From: an uncultured Pelagibacteraceae bacterium
GTDB lineage: Bacteria; Pseudomonadota; Alphaproteobacteria; Pelagibacterales; Pelagibacteraceae
DNA length: 64,000 nucleotides
NCBI GenBank assembly: GCA_902530885.1
Contig: CACABZ010000001.1
Coordinates: forward strand, 1 to 64,000
Direction of reading: 5' to 3'
In this document: piece after piece, positions 9,569 through 18,423 of the stretch
Numbering within the stretch: position 1 is the first letter of the stretch
Layout: each line of letters starts with the position of its first letter
The notes under the pieces: generated by a model
Told to the model about the DNA's origin: nothing
Databases searched by the model: none
What the model saw: the letters and a program-made list of their open reading frames with translations, nothing else
Position numbers and translations under genes: made by a program

Positions 9569-10865
9569 AACTAGGTCTACCGACTGAAAAATACTTAATT
9601 TTTTTATTTTTCATTTGTTTATGATCGTATAAATTTCTTAAATCAAATATACTGAAAGACCTTTTTTTCACGATTTTCTTAAATTCTAAAGATTTAAACT
9701 CGTCCCATTCTGTATGTAGAACTATTAAATCTACATCTTTACATGTTTCTTTAATATTCTTTTTATATTGACAGTTTTTAATATTCTTAAAATTCACTTT
9801 TGGACCAGTTGGATCATAATAATAAATTTTGGATCCACTTTTACATAAACTAGGTATCATTTTTAAACTAACAGAATCTCTCATATCATCAGTGTTGGGT
9901 TTAAAAGTAACACCTAAAAAAGCAATTTTTTTTCCTTTTAAAGATCCTAAAATTTTCTTAATTTTTTCAGTGTGTATTCTTTTTCTATTTTCGTTTGATT
10001 TTATTACAGATTTTACTATTGAAAGATTAGTTTTAAATTTGTCACCCGTAGAAATTAAACCTTTAGTGTCTTTTGGAAAACATGACCCACCATACGCTGG
10101 TCCTGCCCTTAAGAATCTACTACCAATTCGACTATCACTTCCCATTCCAAGTGAGATGTCTTCAATATTTATATTAGCTTTTTCACATAAGTTTGCTAAT
10201 TCATTTATAAAAGTAATTTTAGTAGCTAAAAAAGCATTAGATGCGTATTTTATTAATTCTGCCCCCCTTCGTGATGTCGTAAAGAAATTTGCACCTTTAT
10301 TTATTAAAGGTTGATAGAGTTTTTTTAATATATTAAAATATTTTTTTCGATTTGAACCAATTACTATTCTATCAGGAAACCTAAAATCTCTAATAGCTTC
10401 TCCCTCTCTTAAAAATTCTGGATTGGAAATTACTTCAATATTCTTTTTTTTTAATTTCTTAAGTAATTTTTCAATAGTATCGCCAGTACCAACTGGAACG
10501 GTTGATTTAGTAATAAGTATTTTTTTATTTTTTGTACTTTTAGCAACTTCTTTTGCTGCCTTGAATACATAAGACAAATCAACATCATTTGATTTTTTTT
10601 TGTTTGGAGTACCAACACAAATAAAAATTAATTCAGATTTTGCAATTGCTTTTTTAAGATTGTCGGTAAAAACTAGTCTACCCACAGAATAATTTTTTTT
10701 TATTAGTTCGTCTAAACCAGGTTCATATATTGTTGAAATACCTGAGTTTAATTTATTTATTTTATTTTTGTCTTTATCAACGCAAAATACTCGATTACCG
10801 AGATCAGCGAAGCAAGTTCCACTTACTAGACCGACATATCCCGTACCTATCATACATAAATTCAT
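9561..10865 (-). CDS. ugd: UDP-glucose 6-dehydrogenase
   Basis: This 434-residue enzyme oxidises UDP-glucose to UDP-glucuronate with NAD. The N-terminal Rossmann fold starts MIGTGYVGLVSGTCFADLG. The NAD domain continues with FICVGTPNKK and ITKSTVPVGTGD. The catalytic Cys is in AGPAYGGSCFPKDTKGL, and the C-terminal UDP-binding domain has FLGVTFKPNTDDMRDS. It follows galU after one base, so the pair makes UDP-glucuronate from glucose-1-phosphate. The product probably feeds envelope polysaccharides such as those of the island at 45-51 kb. Confidence 0.96.
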   Translation of the reverse strand: MNLCMIGTGYVGLVSGTCFADLGNRVFCVDKDKNKINKLNSGISTIYEPGLDELIKKNYSVGRLVFTDNLKKAIAKSELIFICVGTPNKKKSNDVDLSYVFKAAKEVAKSTKNKKILITKSTVPVGTGDTIEKLLKKLKKKNIEVISNPEFLREGEAIRDFRFPDRIVIGSNRKKYFNILKKLYQPLINKGANFFTTSRRGAELIKYASNAFLATKITFINELANLCEKANINIEDISLGMGSDSRIGSRFLRAGPAYGGSCFPKDTKGLISTGDKFKTNLSIVKSVIKSNENRKRIHTEKIKKILGSLKGKKIAFLGVTFKPNTDDMRDSVSLKMIPSLCKSGSKIYYYDPTGPKVNFKNIKNCQYKKNIKETCKDVDLIVLHTEWDEFKSLEFKKIVKKRSFSIFDLRNLYDHKQMKNKKIKYFSVGRPSSS

Positions 10866-10866
10866 T

Positions 10867-11679
10867 TTATTCCTTAGATATTTCTATACCAGAATTAATG
10901 TAACCATTTATTGTTCCACAGTCTAAATACTTTCCTTTAAAAATATTTCCATAAAAATTTTCATTTTTGTGTATTAAATTCTTAATTGCGTCTGTAATAT
11001 GAATTTCTTTTCCATGACCAGGTTTTAATCTTTTAATTTCTTTCATTATTTTTTTTGGTAAGATATATCTTCCAATTATTGCATAATTAGACTTAGCGTC
11101 TTTTATCTTCGGTTTTTCTACAACATTTGTAATTTGGAAATAATTTTTTTTTTTATTTTTTAAAGATAATATGCCCCATCGAGAAACAGTTTTTTTTGGA
11201 ACCTTTTTTGTTGCTATAATAGATCCCTTTTTTTGTTTATGAAGTTTAATCATTTCTTTTGTGCAATTCTTTTTAATAATTAGATCATCAGGTAGGAGCA
11301 TCAAAAAAAAATTACTTTTAATTAGTTTGTTGCATTTGAACACAGCGTCACCTGTACCTTTAGGTTTATTTTGGTAAACAAATTTAATCATAGAGCGGTA
11401 TTTTTTAATTTTTCTAAATTCATTTTCAATTCTCTTATCTTTTTTCTTTCTAATAATTTTTTTATAAAATGTATCATTATAAAAATATTTTTTTATATTT
11501 TCTTTATTTTTTGAAATAATAAATATAAATTGTTTTATTCCTGCTTCTAAACATTCATCTAATATATATTCTAAATTAGGTTTACCATTAATTGGTAATA
11601 ATTCTTTTGGTGTAACACTTGTCAAAGGCAGCATTCTCGTGCCTAAACCAGCTAGTGGAATAATTGCTTGTTTTATCAT
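10867..11679 (-). CDS. galU: UTP-glucose-1-phosphate uridylyltransferase
   Basis: This 270-residue nucleotidyltransferase makes UDP-glucose from UTP and glucose-1-phosphate. It has the GalU-type N-terminal loop QAIIPLAGLGTRMLPLTSVTPKELLPI with the PKELLPI lysine. Also visible are NKPKGTGDAV, LLPDDLIIK (metal-binding Asp) and VEKPK. The length is slightly below the usual 280-300. It is the first gene of galU-ugd and is divergent from panC across only 38 bp. Confidence 0.96.
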   Translation of the reverse strand: MIKQAIIPLAGLGTRMLPLTSVTPKELLPINGKPNLEYILDECLEAGIKQFIFIISKNKENIKKYFYNDTFYKKIIRKKKDKRIENEFRKIKKYRSMIKFVYQNKPKGTGDAVFKCNKLIKSNFFLMLLPDDLIIKKNCTKEMIKLHKQKKGSIIATKKVPKKTVSRWGILSLKNKKKNYFQITNVVEKPKIKDAKSNYAIIGRYILPKKIMKEIKRLKPGHGKEIHITDAIKNLIHKNENFYGNIFKGKYLDCGTINGYINSGIEISKE

Positions 11680-11717
11680 ATGATTCTTTTATTAACTATT
11701 ATCATTACGATTTATAA

Positions 11718-12536
11718 ATGAAAATAATTAGGCAAAAAAAAGACCTTAAGAACTTAATAAGTAAGATAAATTGCTTATCTTTTATACCAACAATGGGTGG
11801 TCTCCATAAAGGTCACGAATTCTTAATAAAAAAGGCAAAAAAAAAAAATAAATTTACTATTGTAAGTATTTTTGTAAATCCAAAACAATTTAACTCAAAA
11901 AAGGATTTTATCACTTATCCGAGAAACTATAAAAGAGATTTGAAGATTTTAAAAAAACTCAATGTAAAATATCTTTATATGCCAAATTACAGAGATATTT
12001 TCTCATTCAAAACATCCAATAAAATTTATCTTCACCCTTTTTCTAATAAATTATGTGGTAAGTATAGACCGGGTCATTTTAAAGGAGTAGTTAATGTAGT
12101 AAATAGATTTTTAGAACTCTTAAAACCAAAATATATATTTCTTGGTAAAAAAGATTATCAACAACTATTTTTAATTAAGAAACATATAGACAAAAATAAA
12201 ATTAAAACTTTTGTTGTTCCATGCAACACAATAAGGGAGAACAAATTTTTACCCTACTCTTCAAGAAACTTTAATTTAAATAAATACGATAAAGTTTTAG
12301 CTTTAAAAGTTTATAAACTTTTAAGAAAAGAAAAGAATATTATTAAAAAAAATAAAATACAAAAGATAAATTTTTCTAATATTAAAAAGAAAATTTTAAA
12401 GTTTGGCATCAAAAAAATAGATTATATCGAAGCTATAAATTTAGATAATTTTAAAAAGGCAAAAAAATTTAATGAAAATTTTAATATATTTTCTGCTTTT
12501 TATGTTAACAAAGTAAGGCTTATTGATAATTTTTAA
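11718..12536 (+). CDS. panC: Pantothenate synthetase
   Basis: This 272-residue enzyme ligates pantoate and beta-alanine with ATP to give pantothenate (vitamin B5). Motifs in order: FIPTMGGLHKGHEFLIKKA (HxGH ATP site), SIFVNPKQFNS, GKYRPGHFKGVVNVVNRF, FLGKKDYQQ, SSRN, and VRLIDN at the end. The segment before SSRN (RENKFLPY) departs from the usual READGLAM, but the KMSKS-equivalent SSRN remains. No panB is adjacent. The gene is Lys-rich, like the glycosyltransferase island. Its stop overlaps mgtE (opposite strand) by 4 bp. Confidence 0.93.
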   Translation: MKIIRQKKDLKNLISKINCLSFIPTMGGLHKGHEFLIKKAKKKNKFTIVSIFVNPKQFNSKKDFITYPRNYKRDLKILKKLNVKYLYMPNYRDIFSFKTSNKIYLHPFSNKLCGKYRPGHFKGVVNVVNRFLELLKPKYIFLGKKDYQQLFLIKKHIDKNKIKTFVVPCNTIRENKFLPYSSRNFNLNKYDKVLALKVYKLLRKEKNIIKKNKIQKINFSNIKKKILKFGIKKIDYIEAINLDNFKKAKKFNENFNIFSAFYVNKVRLIDNF

Positions 12537-13912
12537 TTTAGGAAAAAATATGAACCAATGCCTAAAAAGGATAAAAAACCAATTACGTCTGTTATTGTTG
12601 TAACAAAAACACTAGAGGCTAATGCAGGATCTATATTTGCTTTTTTAAGAGACACTGGAACTAATATACCAAACAAACCTGCAACAATCATGTTTAAAAC
12701 CATCGATATGCCTATTAATAATGAAAGTTTAAATTCTTTAAACCAAAATTGTACTATCACTGCTGTAATTATTGCAAAGATAATTCCATTTAAAATTCCA
12801 ATTAAAAATTCCTTGCCTACAATTTTATTGAAATTACCTGATGAAAGTTCTTTAGTAGCTATTGCCCTAATTGTTACTGCTAAAGTTTGCATACCTGCAT
12901 TACCTCCCATTGATGCTACAATGGGCATTAAAAATGCTAAAGCTACCATTTGTTCTATAGAAGCTCCAAATATACTTATTACCCATGTTGCTAACAGAGC
13001 TGTAAAGAGATTTAAAAGTAACCAGTTAAATCTTCTTTTTGTCTTAATTAATACGCTATCAGTAATTTCTTCGTCACCCACACCAGCAAGTCTTAACACA
13101 TCTTCCTCAGCCTCTTCTTGAACTACCGTTACTATGTCGTCTGCGGTTATCATTCCAACCAATTTATTATTCTTATTAATTACGCCTGCAGAAACTAAAT
13201 TATAATTTTCAAAAGTATGCCCTACTTCTTCTTTGTCCATGTTAACAGGTATCAAGACTGGCATTTCTCTCATTATTGTGTTCATTTTTTTTTCTCTTGG
13301 TGTTCTTAAAACTCTAGATGAAGGAACTATACCAATTGGTTTAAAGTCACTGTCTACAACAAATATTTCTAAAAATTCTTCTGGCAGATCTTTACTTTCA
13401 CGTAAATAATCTATTGTTTGACCAACGGACCAATTACTTGGAACTGCTGTAAATTCTCGCTGCATTATTCTTGCCGCAGAATCCTCTGGGTAACTTAAAC
13501 CTTCTTCTAGTAGAAATCGGTCTTTTGGTGGTAATTTATCTAAAACTAGTTTTTTTTTATCTGAACTTAAATTTTCTAATATTGAAATAGCATTATCAGA
13601 TTCCAATCTTTTGATAATTTTTGATACTGAGTCCGAAGATAGCAGTTGTAAAACTTCTGACTGTATCGACTCATTTATCTCTATGAAAATTTCAGGTTCA
13701 ATGTCAAATTCTTCAATTTCAAGTAGCTTTGCTCTAGTTTCTGAAGATAAATTTTCAATTAAATTTGCAACATCAGAAGGATGAAGATCAGCAAGAGTTT
13801 GGTTTATAAATTTTATATCAGAAGACTTAATTTTATCACTGAAAATACTTATAAATTCTTTGTTAAAATCAAAATTGACCTTTTTTCCACCTATCGATTT
13901 AACTAAACTCAT
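12533..13912 (-). CDS. mgtE: MgtE-type magnesium transporter
   Basis: This 459-residue protein is a Mg2+ channel/transporter of the inner membrane. It has an N-terminal superhelical MgtE_N domain (about 30-150, LHPSDVANLIENL), paired CBS domains (about 150-270, VGQTIDYLRE ... VDSDFKPIGIV ... VGMITADDIVTVV), and a C-terminal membrane domain of five helices (about 290-459) with PIVASMGGNAGMQTLAVTIRAIA, the conserved pore signature. The N and CBS domains gate the channel in response to intracellular Mg2+ in characterised homologues. The 61-bp gap to lipB is too short for an upstream Mg2+ riboswitch. Confidence 0.96.
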   Translation of the reverse strand: MSLVKSIGGKKVNFDFNKEFISIFSDKIKSSDIKFINQTLADLHPSDVANLIENLSSETRAKLLEIEEFDIEPEIFIEINESIQSEVLQLLSSDSVSKIIKRLESDNAISILENLSSDKKKLVLDKLPPKDRFLLEEGLSYPEDSAARIMQREFTAVPSNWSVGQTIDYLRESKDLPEEFLEIFVVDSDFKPIGIVPSSRVLRTPREKKMNTIMREMPVLIPVNMDKEEVGHTFENYNLVSAGVINKNNKLVGMITADDIVTVVQEEAEEDVLRLAGVGDEEITDSVLIKTKRRFNWLLLNLFTALLATWVISIFGASIEQMVALAFLMPIVASMGGNAGMQTLAVTIRAIATKELSSGNFNKIVGKEFLIGILNGIIFAIITAVIVQFWFKEFKLSLLIGISMVLNMIVAGLFGILVPVSLKKANIDPALASSVFVTTITDVIGFLSFLGIGSYFFLN

Positions 13913-13973
13913 AAAAATCCTTGATTTCTTTTGATGAGACTAATAATTCATATAATGATAAAATTCAATTTAA

Positions 13974-14585
13974 ATGAACATAGAAGTAAAAATTAGCAAT
14001 AGGCCAATACCATACAAAACAGCAATAAATACTCTTGAAAAGAGAGTAATTGATGTCAGAAATGGTGTAAAAAAAGAGTTAATTTGGATATTAGAACATC
14101 CAACTACCTACACAGGGGGTGTAAGATATAAGGAAGAAGAAATACTTGATAAAAAAATTTCAATTATTAAGACAAATAGAGGTGGAAAACTAACACTACA
14201 CAATCGAGGCCAAAAAATAATTTATTTTGTTATTAATTTAAATAATAGGAAAAAAGATATTAGACTTCTCGTCAATAAAGTAGAAAAAAGCATTATTGAA
14301 TTTTTGAATATATATGGTGTTAAAGGTAATGTTGATCGAAAAAATATAGGAATATGGATTGGGGGAGAAAAAATATCTGCAATTGGAATAAGAGTAAAAA
14401 AATGGATTGCTTACCATGGTTGCTCTATAAATATTAATAATGATTTAAACTTATATAATAAAATTATTCCCTGTGGCTTGAATAACAAGAGTGTTACTTC
14501 TTTATTAGAATTAGGTATCAAGAAGCCATTAAAAATTAATTTTAATTTAAAAAAAATTTTTCTTAAAAACTTATCTAAAACATGA
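13974..14585 (+). CDS. lipB: Octanoyl-[acyl-carrier-protein]:protein N-octanoyltransferase
   Basis: This 203-residue enzyme moves octanoate from ACP to lipoyl domains, the first step of lipoate synthesis; lipA for the second step is at 58.3 kb. The match rests on EHPTTYTGG, RGGKLTLHNRGQKIIYFVI (family RGGxxTxHGPGQ, here with H-N-R-G-Q), EKISAIGIRVKKW with the catalytic Lys, YHGCSINI, and IIPCGL with the catalytic Cys. A TATAAT at 13951-13956 could serve as its -10. Its 3' end overlaps the pseudouridine synthase gene on the other strand by 15 bp. Confidence 0.94.
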   Translation: MNIEVKISNRPIPYKTAINTLEKRVIDVRNGVKKELIWILEHPTTYTGGVRYKEEEILDKKISIIKTNRGGKLTLHNRGQKIIYFVINLNNRKKDIRLLVNKVEKSIIEFLNIYGVKGNVDRKNIGIWIGGEKISAIGIRVKKWIAYHGCSININNDLNLYNKIIPCGLNNKSVTSLLELGIKKPLKINFNLKKIFLKNLSKT

Positions 14586-15473
14586 ATTTAATCTTTTTGT
14601 GAATTCTTTATCAAATTTAGCTTGATAGGTAAATTTCTCATTATTTTTTATAAATTTAATTTTATGTGCATGCAACATCATGTTAATTTTTTTATAATTG
14701 TTGTTTTTATTTATATAATATTTTTGATCACCTATAACAGGGTGACCTCTATTGTATAATTGTTTTCTTAATTGATGTTTTCTTCCAGTTATAGGATTTA
14801 GTTCTAAGAGGGAATAATGAGTATTCTTTTTTATGATTTTGACTGAAGTTATCGCTTTTAATTTAATCTTTTTATTCTTTTCGAAGTATTCAAGATGATC
14901 TACCATCTTTTTTAAATTATCGTTAACTTCGCCTTTTACAATAGCAATATAACTTTTATGTATTTTTCTTAATCTAAATAATGATGTAAAAAATTGTGCA
15001 GAGGGTTTATTTTTAGCTACTAAAAAAATTCCTGTAGTCTCTTTATCAATTCTATGGACAATATAAGGTTTTGTCTCATTAAAAGATTTAGAATATTTTA
15101 AAACATCTATAATGTTTTTTAAATTTTTTGTGCCTGATTGAACTGCTATTCCTCTAGGTTTATTAATTACTACAAAGTCCTCATTTTCGTGAATAACTAA
15201 TTCATTTATATTTTCACTCTCTTTAGATGAAGGAATATAATTTATTTTTTTTTTAAAATTTGTCGGTTTGTAATCATTCATATTAAATATTTCTACTACA
15301 TCACCAGTTTTGAGCCTATATGATGATTTAATTTTTTTTCTATTTACCTTAATTTTTTTTAACCTAAATAATCTTTGTAATAGCGAATTCGGTAGATGTT
15401 TTATTTCGTTGCTAAACCATCTATCAATTCGTGTATTATGTGCTTGTGAATTAATAACGTGCTTTTCTGCCAT
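14571..15473 (-). CDS. rluC: RluA-family 23S rRNA pseudouridine synthase (RluC-like)
   Basis: This 300-residue protein has an N-terminal S4 RNA-binding domain (about 13-65, RIDRWFSNEIKHLPNSLLQRL) and a catalytic RluA-type domain. The catalytic Asp lies in IVHRIDKETTGIFLVAKN (family HRLDxxTSG). LNPITGRKHQLRKQL and GHPVIGDQKY close the domain. RluC modifies U955, U2504 and U2580 of 23S rRNA in E. coli; whether this protein has the same sites is inferred from architecture and its location beside ribosomal genes. It follows rplQ by 14 bp on the same strand. Confidence 0.9.
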   Translation of the reverse strand: MAEKHVINSQAHNTRIDRWFSNEIKHLPNSLLQRLFRLKKIKVNRKKIKSSYRLKTGDVVEIFNMNDYKPTNFKKKINYIPSSKESENINELVIHENEDFVVINKPRGIAVQSGTKNLKNIIDVLKYSKSFNETKPYIVHRIDKETTGIFLVAKNKPSAQFFTSLFRLRKIHKSYIAIVKGEVNDNLKKMVDHLEYFEKNKKIKLKAITSVKIIKKNTHYSLLELNPITGRKHQLRKQLYNRGHPVIGDQKYYINKNNNYKKINMMLHAHKIKFIKNNEKFTYQAKFDKEFTKRLNSCFR

Positions 15474-15487
15474 GCAGAGACTAATAT

Positions 15488-15922
15488 TTATTTTGTTGCA
15501 GCTTTAGTTTTTTCTTTGTTTTCTGCTTCAACTTTTTTTGGTTTGTCTATTTTTTTAGCTTCAGTATTTCTATCAACTAACTCGATAACAGCCATGGGAG
15601 CATCATCTCCAGTTCTAAATCCAGCTTTAAGGACTCTAGAATATCCACCTTTTCTCTTGCTATATCTTTTAGAGAGCTCATCAAATACTTTCTTCACTGA
15701 AAATTGATTTTGTAATTTTGAAAATAGTTTTTTTTTATTGTGAAGATCATTTTTTTTACCAATGGTTATAACTTTATCTATTTGTGGCTTTAACTCCTTA
15801 GCCTTAGGAAGTGTAGTAACAATTTGTTCATACTTGATGAGAGAGTTAAGCATGTTTTTAAATAATGCCTTCCTGTGTTCTGAAGTTTTATTTAATTTTC
15901 TATATCCTAAGTTATGTCTCAT
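15488..15922 (-). CDS. rplQ: Large ribosomal subunit protein bL17
   Basis: The first ~115 residues are a standard bL17 ([27 protein letters not shown], then [29 protein letters not shown]). The remaining ~25 residues form a charged Lys/Glu/Ala tail that alphaproteobacterial bL17 often carries. It closes the alpha operon; its ATG shares a base with the rpoA stop (TAATG). Confidence 0.97.
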   Translation of the reverse strand: MRHNLGYRKLNKTSEHRKALFKNMLNSLIKYEQIVTTLPKAKELKPQIDKVITIGKKNDLHNKKKLFSKLQNQFSVKKVFDELSKRYSKRKGGYSRVLKAGFRTGDDAPMAVIELVDRNTEAKKIDKPKKVEAENKEKTKAATK

Positions 15923-16956
15923 TAATAATTATTTTCCTCTAGTTTTTTCGACATTTCTGCTATGTTATCAGGTGGCCAATTTGGAATTTCCATGCCAAGA
16001 TAAAGAGACATCGTGCTTAAAACTTCTTTAATCTCATTTAATGATTTTCTACCAAAATTTGGTGTTCTTAGCATCTCAGGTTCAGTTTTTTGAACTAAAT
16101 CTCCTATATAAATTATGTTATCATTTTTTAGGCAATTCATAGATCTAACTGAAAGTTCTAATTCTTCAACTCTTTTTAATAAGTTTTTGTTAAATTCTGG
16201 CTCTGATGTTTTAACTTCTTTAACAACTTCTTTTGGATCCTCAAAATTTACGAACATAGATAATTGATCTTGAAAAATTCTAGCTGAGTAAGCTATTGCA
16301 TCTTCAGCGGCAACTGTTCCATTAGTTTCAACCGTCATAACTAATTTATCATAATCTAAAGCACTTCCTGCTCTAGTATTCTCAATAGAAAAAGAAACTT
16401 TTTTGACTGGACTAAATAATGAGTCAATAGATATTAAACCTAAAGGACTATCTTCCGATCTATTTTTTGGAGCAGGAACATATCCTTTACCAGTATTAAT
16501 AAATAATTCCATATGAAAATTAGTTTTTTCATCTACATTACAAATTGTTTGATCGGGATTTAGAATTTCTACTTCTGAAACTAAAGAGATATCTTTGGCT
16601 TTTACTTCTTTGGGGCCTTTTACATCAAGTACAATTTTTTTCTGACCTGAAGATGAAGATTTAATCGCTAAATTTTTAACATTAAGTACAATATCAGTTA
16701 CATCTTCACGCACACCTTTAATTGAAGAAAACTCATGTAAGACTCCATCAATTTGAATTGCGGTAACAGCGGCACCTTGTATCGAAGAAAGCAAAATTCT
16801 TCTTAAAGAATTGCCTATAGTTTGTCCGAAACCTTTTTCCAGAGGTTCAGCTATAACTTTAGCTATGGATTTATCATTATTGCTTGATATATCTAGTTTA
16901 TTAGGTTTAATTAAATCTTTCCAATTTTTATCTATTACATTTGAACTCGTCTGCAT
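15922..16956 (-). CDS. rpoA: DNA-directed RNA polymerase subunit alpha
   Basis: This 344-residue subunit nucleates polymerase assembly. The N-terminal dimerisation domain has [36 protein letters not shown] (about 38-75). The C-terminal domain, which contacts UP elements and activators, has [27 protein letters not shown] and [14 protein letters not shown]. It is embedded in rpsM-rpsK-rpoA-rplQ with single-base TAATG overlaps on both sides. It is slightly longer than the E. coli protein (329), as in other alphaproteobacteria. Confidence 0.98.
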   Translation of the reverse strand: MQTSSNVIDKNWKDLIKPNKLDISSNNDKSIAKVIAEPLEKGFGQTIGNSLRRILLSSIQGAAVTAIQIDGVLHEFSSIKGVREDVTDIVLNVKNLAIKSSSSGQKKIVLDVKGPKEVKAKDISLVSEVEILNPDQTICNVDEKTNFHMELFINTGKGYVPAPKNRSEDSPLGLISIDSLFSPVKKVSFSIENTRAGSALDYDKLVMTVETNGTVAAEDAIAYSARIFQDQLSMFVNFEDPKEVVKEVKTSEPEFNKNLLKRVEELELSVRSMNCLKNDNIIYIGDLVQKTEPEMLRTPNFGRKSLNEIKEVLSTMSLYLGMEIPNWPPDNIAEMSKKLEENNY

Positions 16957-17402
16957 TATACTCTCCTTTTTTTTGGTGGTCTCGTTCCATTATGTGGCAT
17001 AGGGGTTGTGTCTTTAATAGAAATTATTTTAAAGCCTCTCGATTGTAATGACCTTAGTGCTGTTTCTCTTCCTGAACCAGGTCCTTTCACTTGAACAGTC
17101 AAAGTTCTTAAACCCATCTCGTATGCTTTAGCACCAGCATCATCGGCTGCTACTTGTGCAGCATAAGGTGTGGATTTTCTTGAGCCTTTAAATCCTTTTG
17201 CACCAGCTGAAGACCATGAAATAACATTGCCAGTTTCATCAGCTATAGAGATTATTGTGTTATTAAAAGTTGAGTTTACAAAAGCTATACCCGAAGAAAT
17301 GTTTCGTTTAACTTTCTTTTTTTTCTTAAATTGAGAAACTTTTTTTGGGCTTTCTTTTTCAACTGCTTCTTTATTTTCAGGTTTACTATTCTTTTTATTC
17401 AT
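16956..17402 (-). CDS. rpsK: Small ribosomal subunit protein uS11
   Basis: The core from about residue 35 is a standard uS11 ([49 protein letters not shown], ending [15 protein letters not shown]). The first ~33 residues are an added Lys/Glu-rich extension, making the protein 148 rather than about 129 residues. No internal ATG offers a shorter start with better support, since the extension runs unbroken from the ATG 7 bp after rpsM. Confidence 0.97.
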   Translation of the reverse strand: MNKKNSKPENKEAVEKESPKKVSQFKKKKKVKRNISSGIAFVNSTFNNTIISIADETGNVISWSSAGAKGFKGSRKSTPYAAQVAADDAGAKAYEMGLRTLTVQVKGPGSGRETALRSLQSRGFKIISIKDTTPMPHNGTRPPKKRRV

Positions 17403-17409
17403 ATAATTT

Positions 17410-17793
17410 TTATTTTTTCAATGGAGTAAGTTTTTTTCCTGCTATGGCTATAGCTTTACCTTTTCTTGTGCGAGCGTTACAGTGGGTCCTTTGACCTCTT
17501 ACTGGTAATTTTTTTTTATGACGGCTACCTCTATATGTGGCTAAATCAACTAGTCGCTTAATGTTAACAGATACCTCTCTTCTGAGATCACCTTCAACTT
17601 TGTGGTTGCTATCGATATACTCTCTGATTTTTAATACTTGGTCTTCAGATAATTCATTAACTCTTGTTTTTTCAGCGATATTTAATTTTCTGCAAATTTT
17701 TTTAGACGAGTGAAGACCTATGCCATGAATGTAGGTTAGAGCAACGCTAACAACTTTGTTTTGGGGAATATTTATTCCTGCTATACGAGCCAT
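17410..17793 (-). CDS. rpsM: Small ribosomal subunit protein uS13
   Basis: This 127-residue protein of the 30S head contacts the P-site tRNA and forms inter-subunit bridges. It starts [25 protein letters not shown] and ends with the basic [16 protein letters not shown] segment followed by a short tail. It is the first gene downstream of a 59-bp gap after adk that contains a promoter-like sequence, so it probably leads the rpsM-rpsK-rpoA-rplQ unit. Confidence 0.98.
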   Translation of the reverse strand: MARIAGINIPQNKVVSVALTYIHGIGLHSSKKICRKLNIAEKTRVNELSEDQVLKIREYIDSNHKVEGDLRREVSVNIKRLVDLATYRGSRHKKKLPVRGQRTHCNARTRKGKAIAIAGKKLTPLKK

Positions 17794-17822
17794 AATATTA
17801 AGGGTTTAATTTCTATGAGCGT

Positions 17823-17850
17823 ATTTAATGGCGTTATTAAGCAAAGTCAA
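17823..17850 (-). promoter_or_regulatory. Candidate promoter for rpsM-rpsK-rpoA-rplQ
   Basis: Read on the minus strand, TTGACT (5 of 6 to TTGACA) at 17850-17845 is followed by a 16-bp spacer and TTAAAT (4 of 6) at 17828-17823. The start codon of rpsM is at 17793, leaving a leader of about 20-25 nt. The same TTGACT hexamer occurs in the rpsL promoter candidate. It lies in one of the few real gaps of the ribosomal block. Confidence 0.5.
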
Positions 17851-17852
17851 CC

Positions 17853-18419
17853 CTATATAGAAGAAATAATATCGCTAATTTCTTTATTTATTTGATCTAT
17901 TGAGCTTTCTCCATCAATGACCTTTAATAAATTCAATTTTTTATAATATTCAATCACAGGTTCAGTAGAATTTTCATAAGTTTTGTACCTTTTAATTGCT
18001 ATATCTTTATCATCATCAGTTCTTTTTTCTAAAGATTTTCTTTCTGAAATTCTTTTTTTTACAGTTTCCAAACTCACTGATAATTTTAATACTATACTAA
18101 TTTTTTGTTCATATTTTTTTAATAAATTTTCCAAATTTTTTGCTTGAATTAAATTTCTTGGATATCCATCAAAAATAATTTTATTGTGATAATCATTATT
18201 AGATATAACTTTTTCAATCATATCCGAAACGATTTGATCTGAAACAAGAGAGCCGGTATTAATTACCGAAGATATTTTTTTTCCAATTTCAGTATTTTCT
18301 GACATTTCTTTTCTTAAAATATCACCCGTAGACAATTTGTACATATTAAATTTTTCTGCGATAAATTTAGACTGGGTTCCTTTGCCAGCTCCAGGTGGTC
18401 CAAAAATCACTATGTTCAT
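17853..18419 (-). CDS. adk: Adenylate kinase (short form)
   Basis: This 188-residue enzyme equilibrates AMP, ADP and ATP. It carries the P-loop FGPPGAGKGTQSKFIAEKF, the AMP-site segment KLSTGDILRKE, and FDGYPRNLIQAKNLE. The length and the short insert after RKSLEKRTDDD show the small LID form without the zinc domain, which is usual in alphaproteobacteria. Position between secY and rpsM is the typical alphaproteobacterial location. Confidence 0.97.
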   Translation of the reverse strand: MNIVIFGPPGAGKGTQSKFIAEKFNMYKLSTGDILRKEMSENTEIGKKISSVINTGSLVSDQIVSDMIEKVISNNDYHNKIIFDGYPRNLIQAKNLENLLKKYEQKISIVLKLSVSLETVKKRISERKSLEKRTDDDKDIAIKRYKTYENSTEPVIEYYKKLNLLKVIDGESSIDQINKEISDIISSI

Positions 18420-18423
18420 TTAA

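Noticed and set aside
12558..13121. 187-codon plus-strand ORF inside mgtE
   Set aside because: It is a frame shadow of the MgtE membrane domain; no initiation site and no recognisable family.
13913..13973. Magnesium riboswitch upstream of mgtE
   Set aside because: The gap to lipB is 61 bp and must also hold the lipB promoter; far too short for an M-box.
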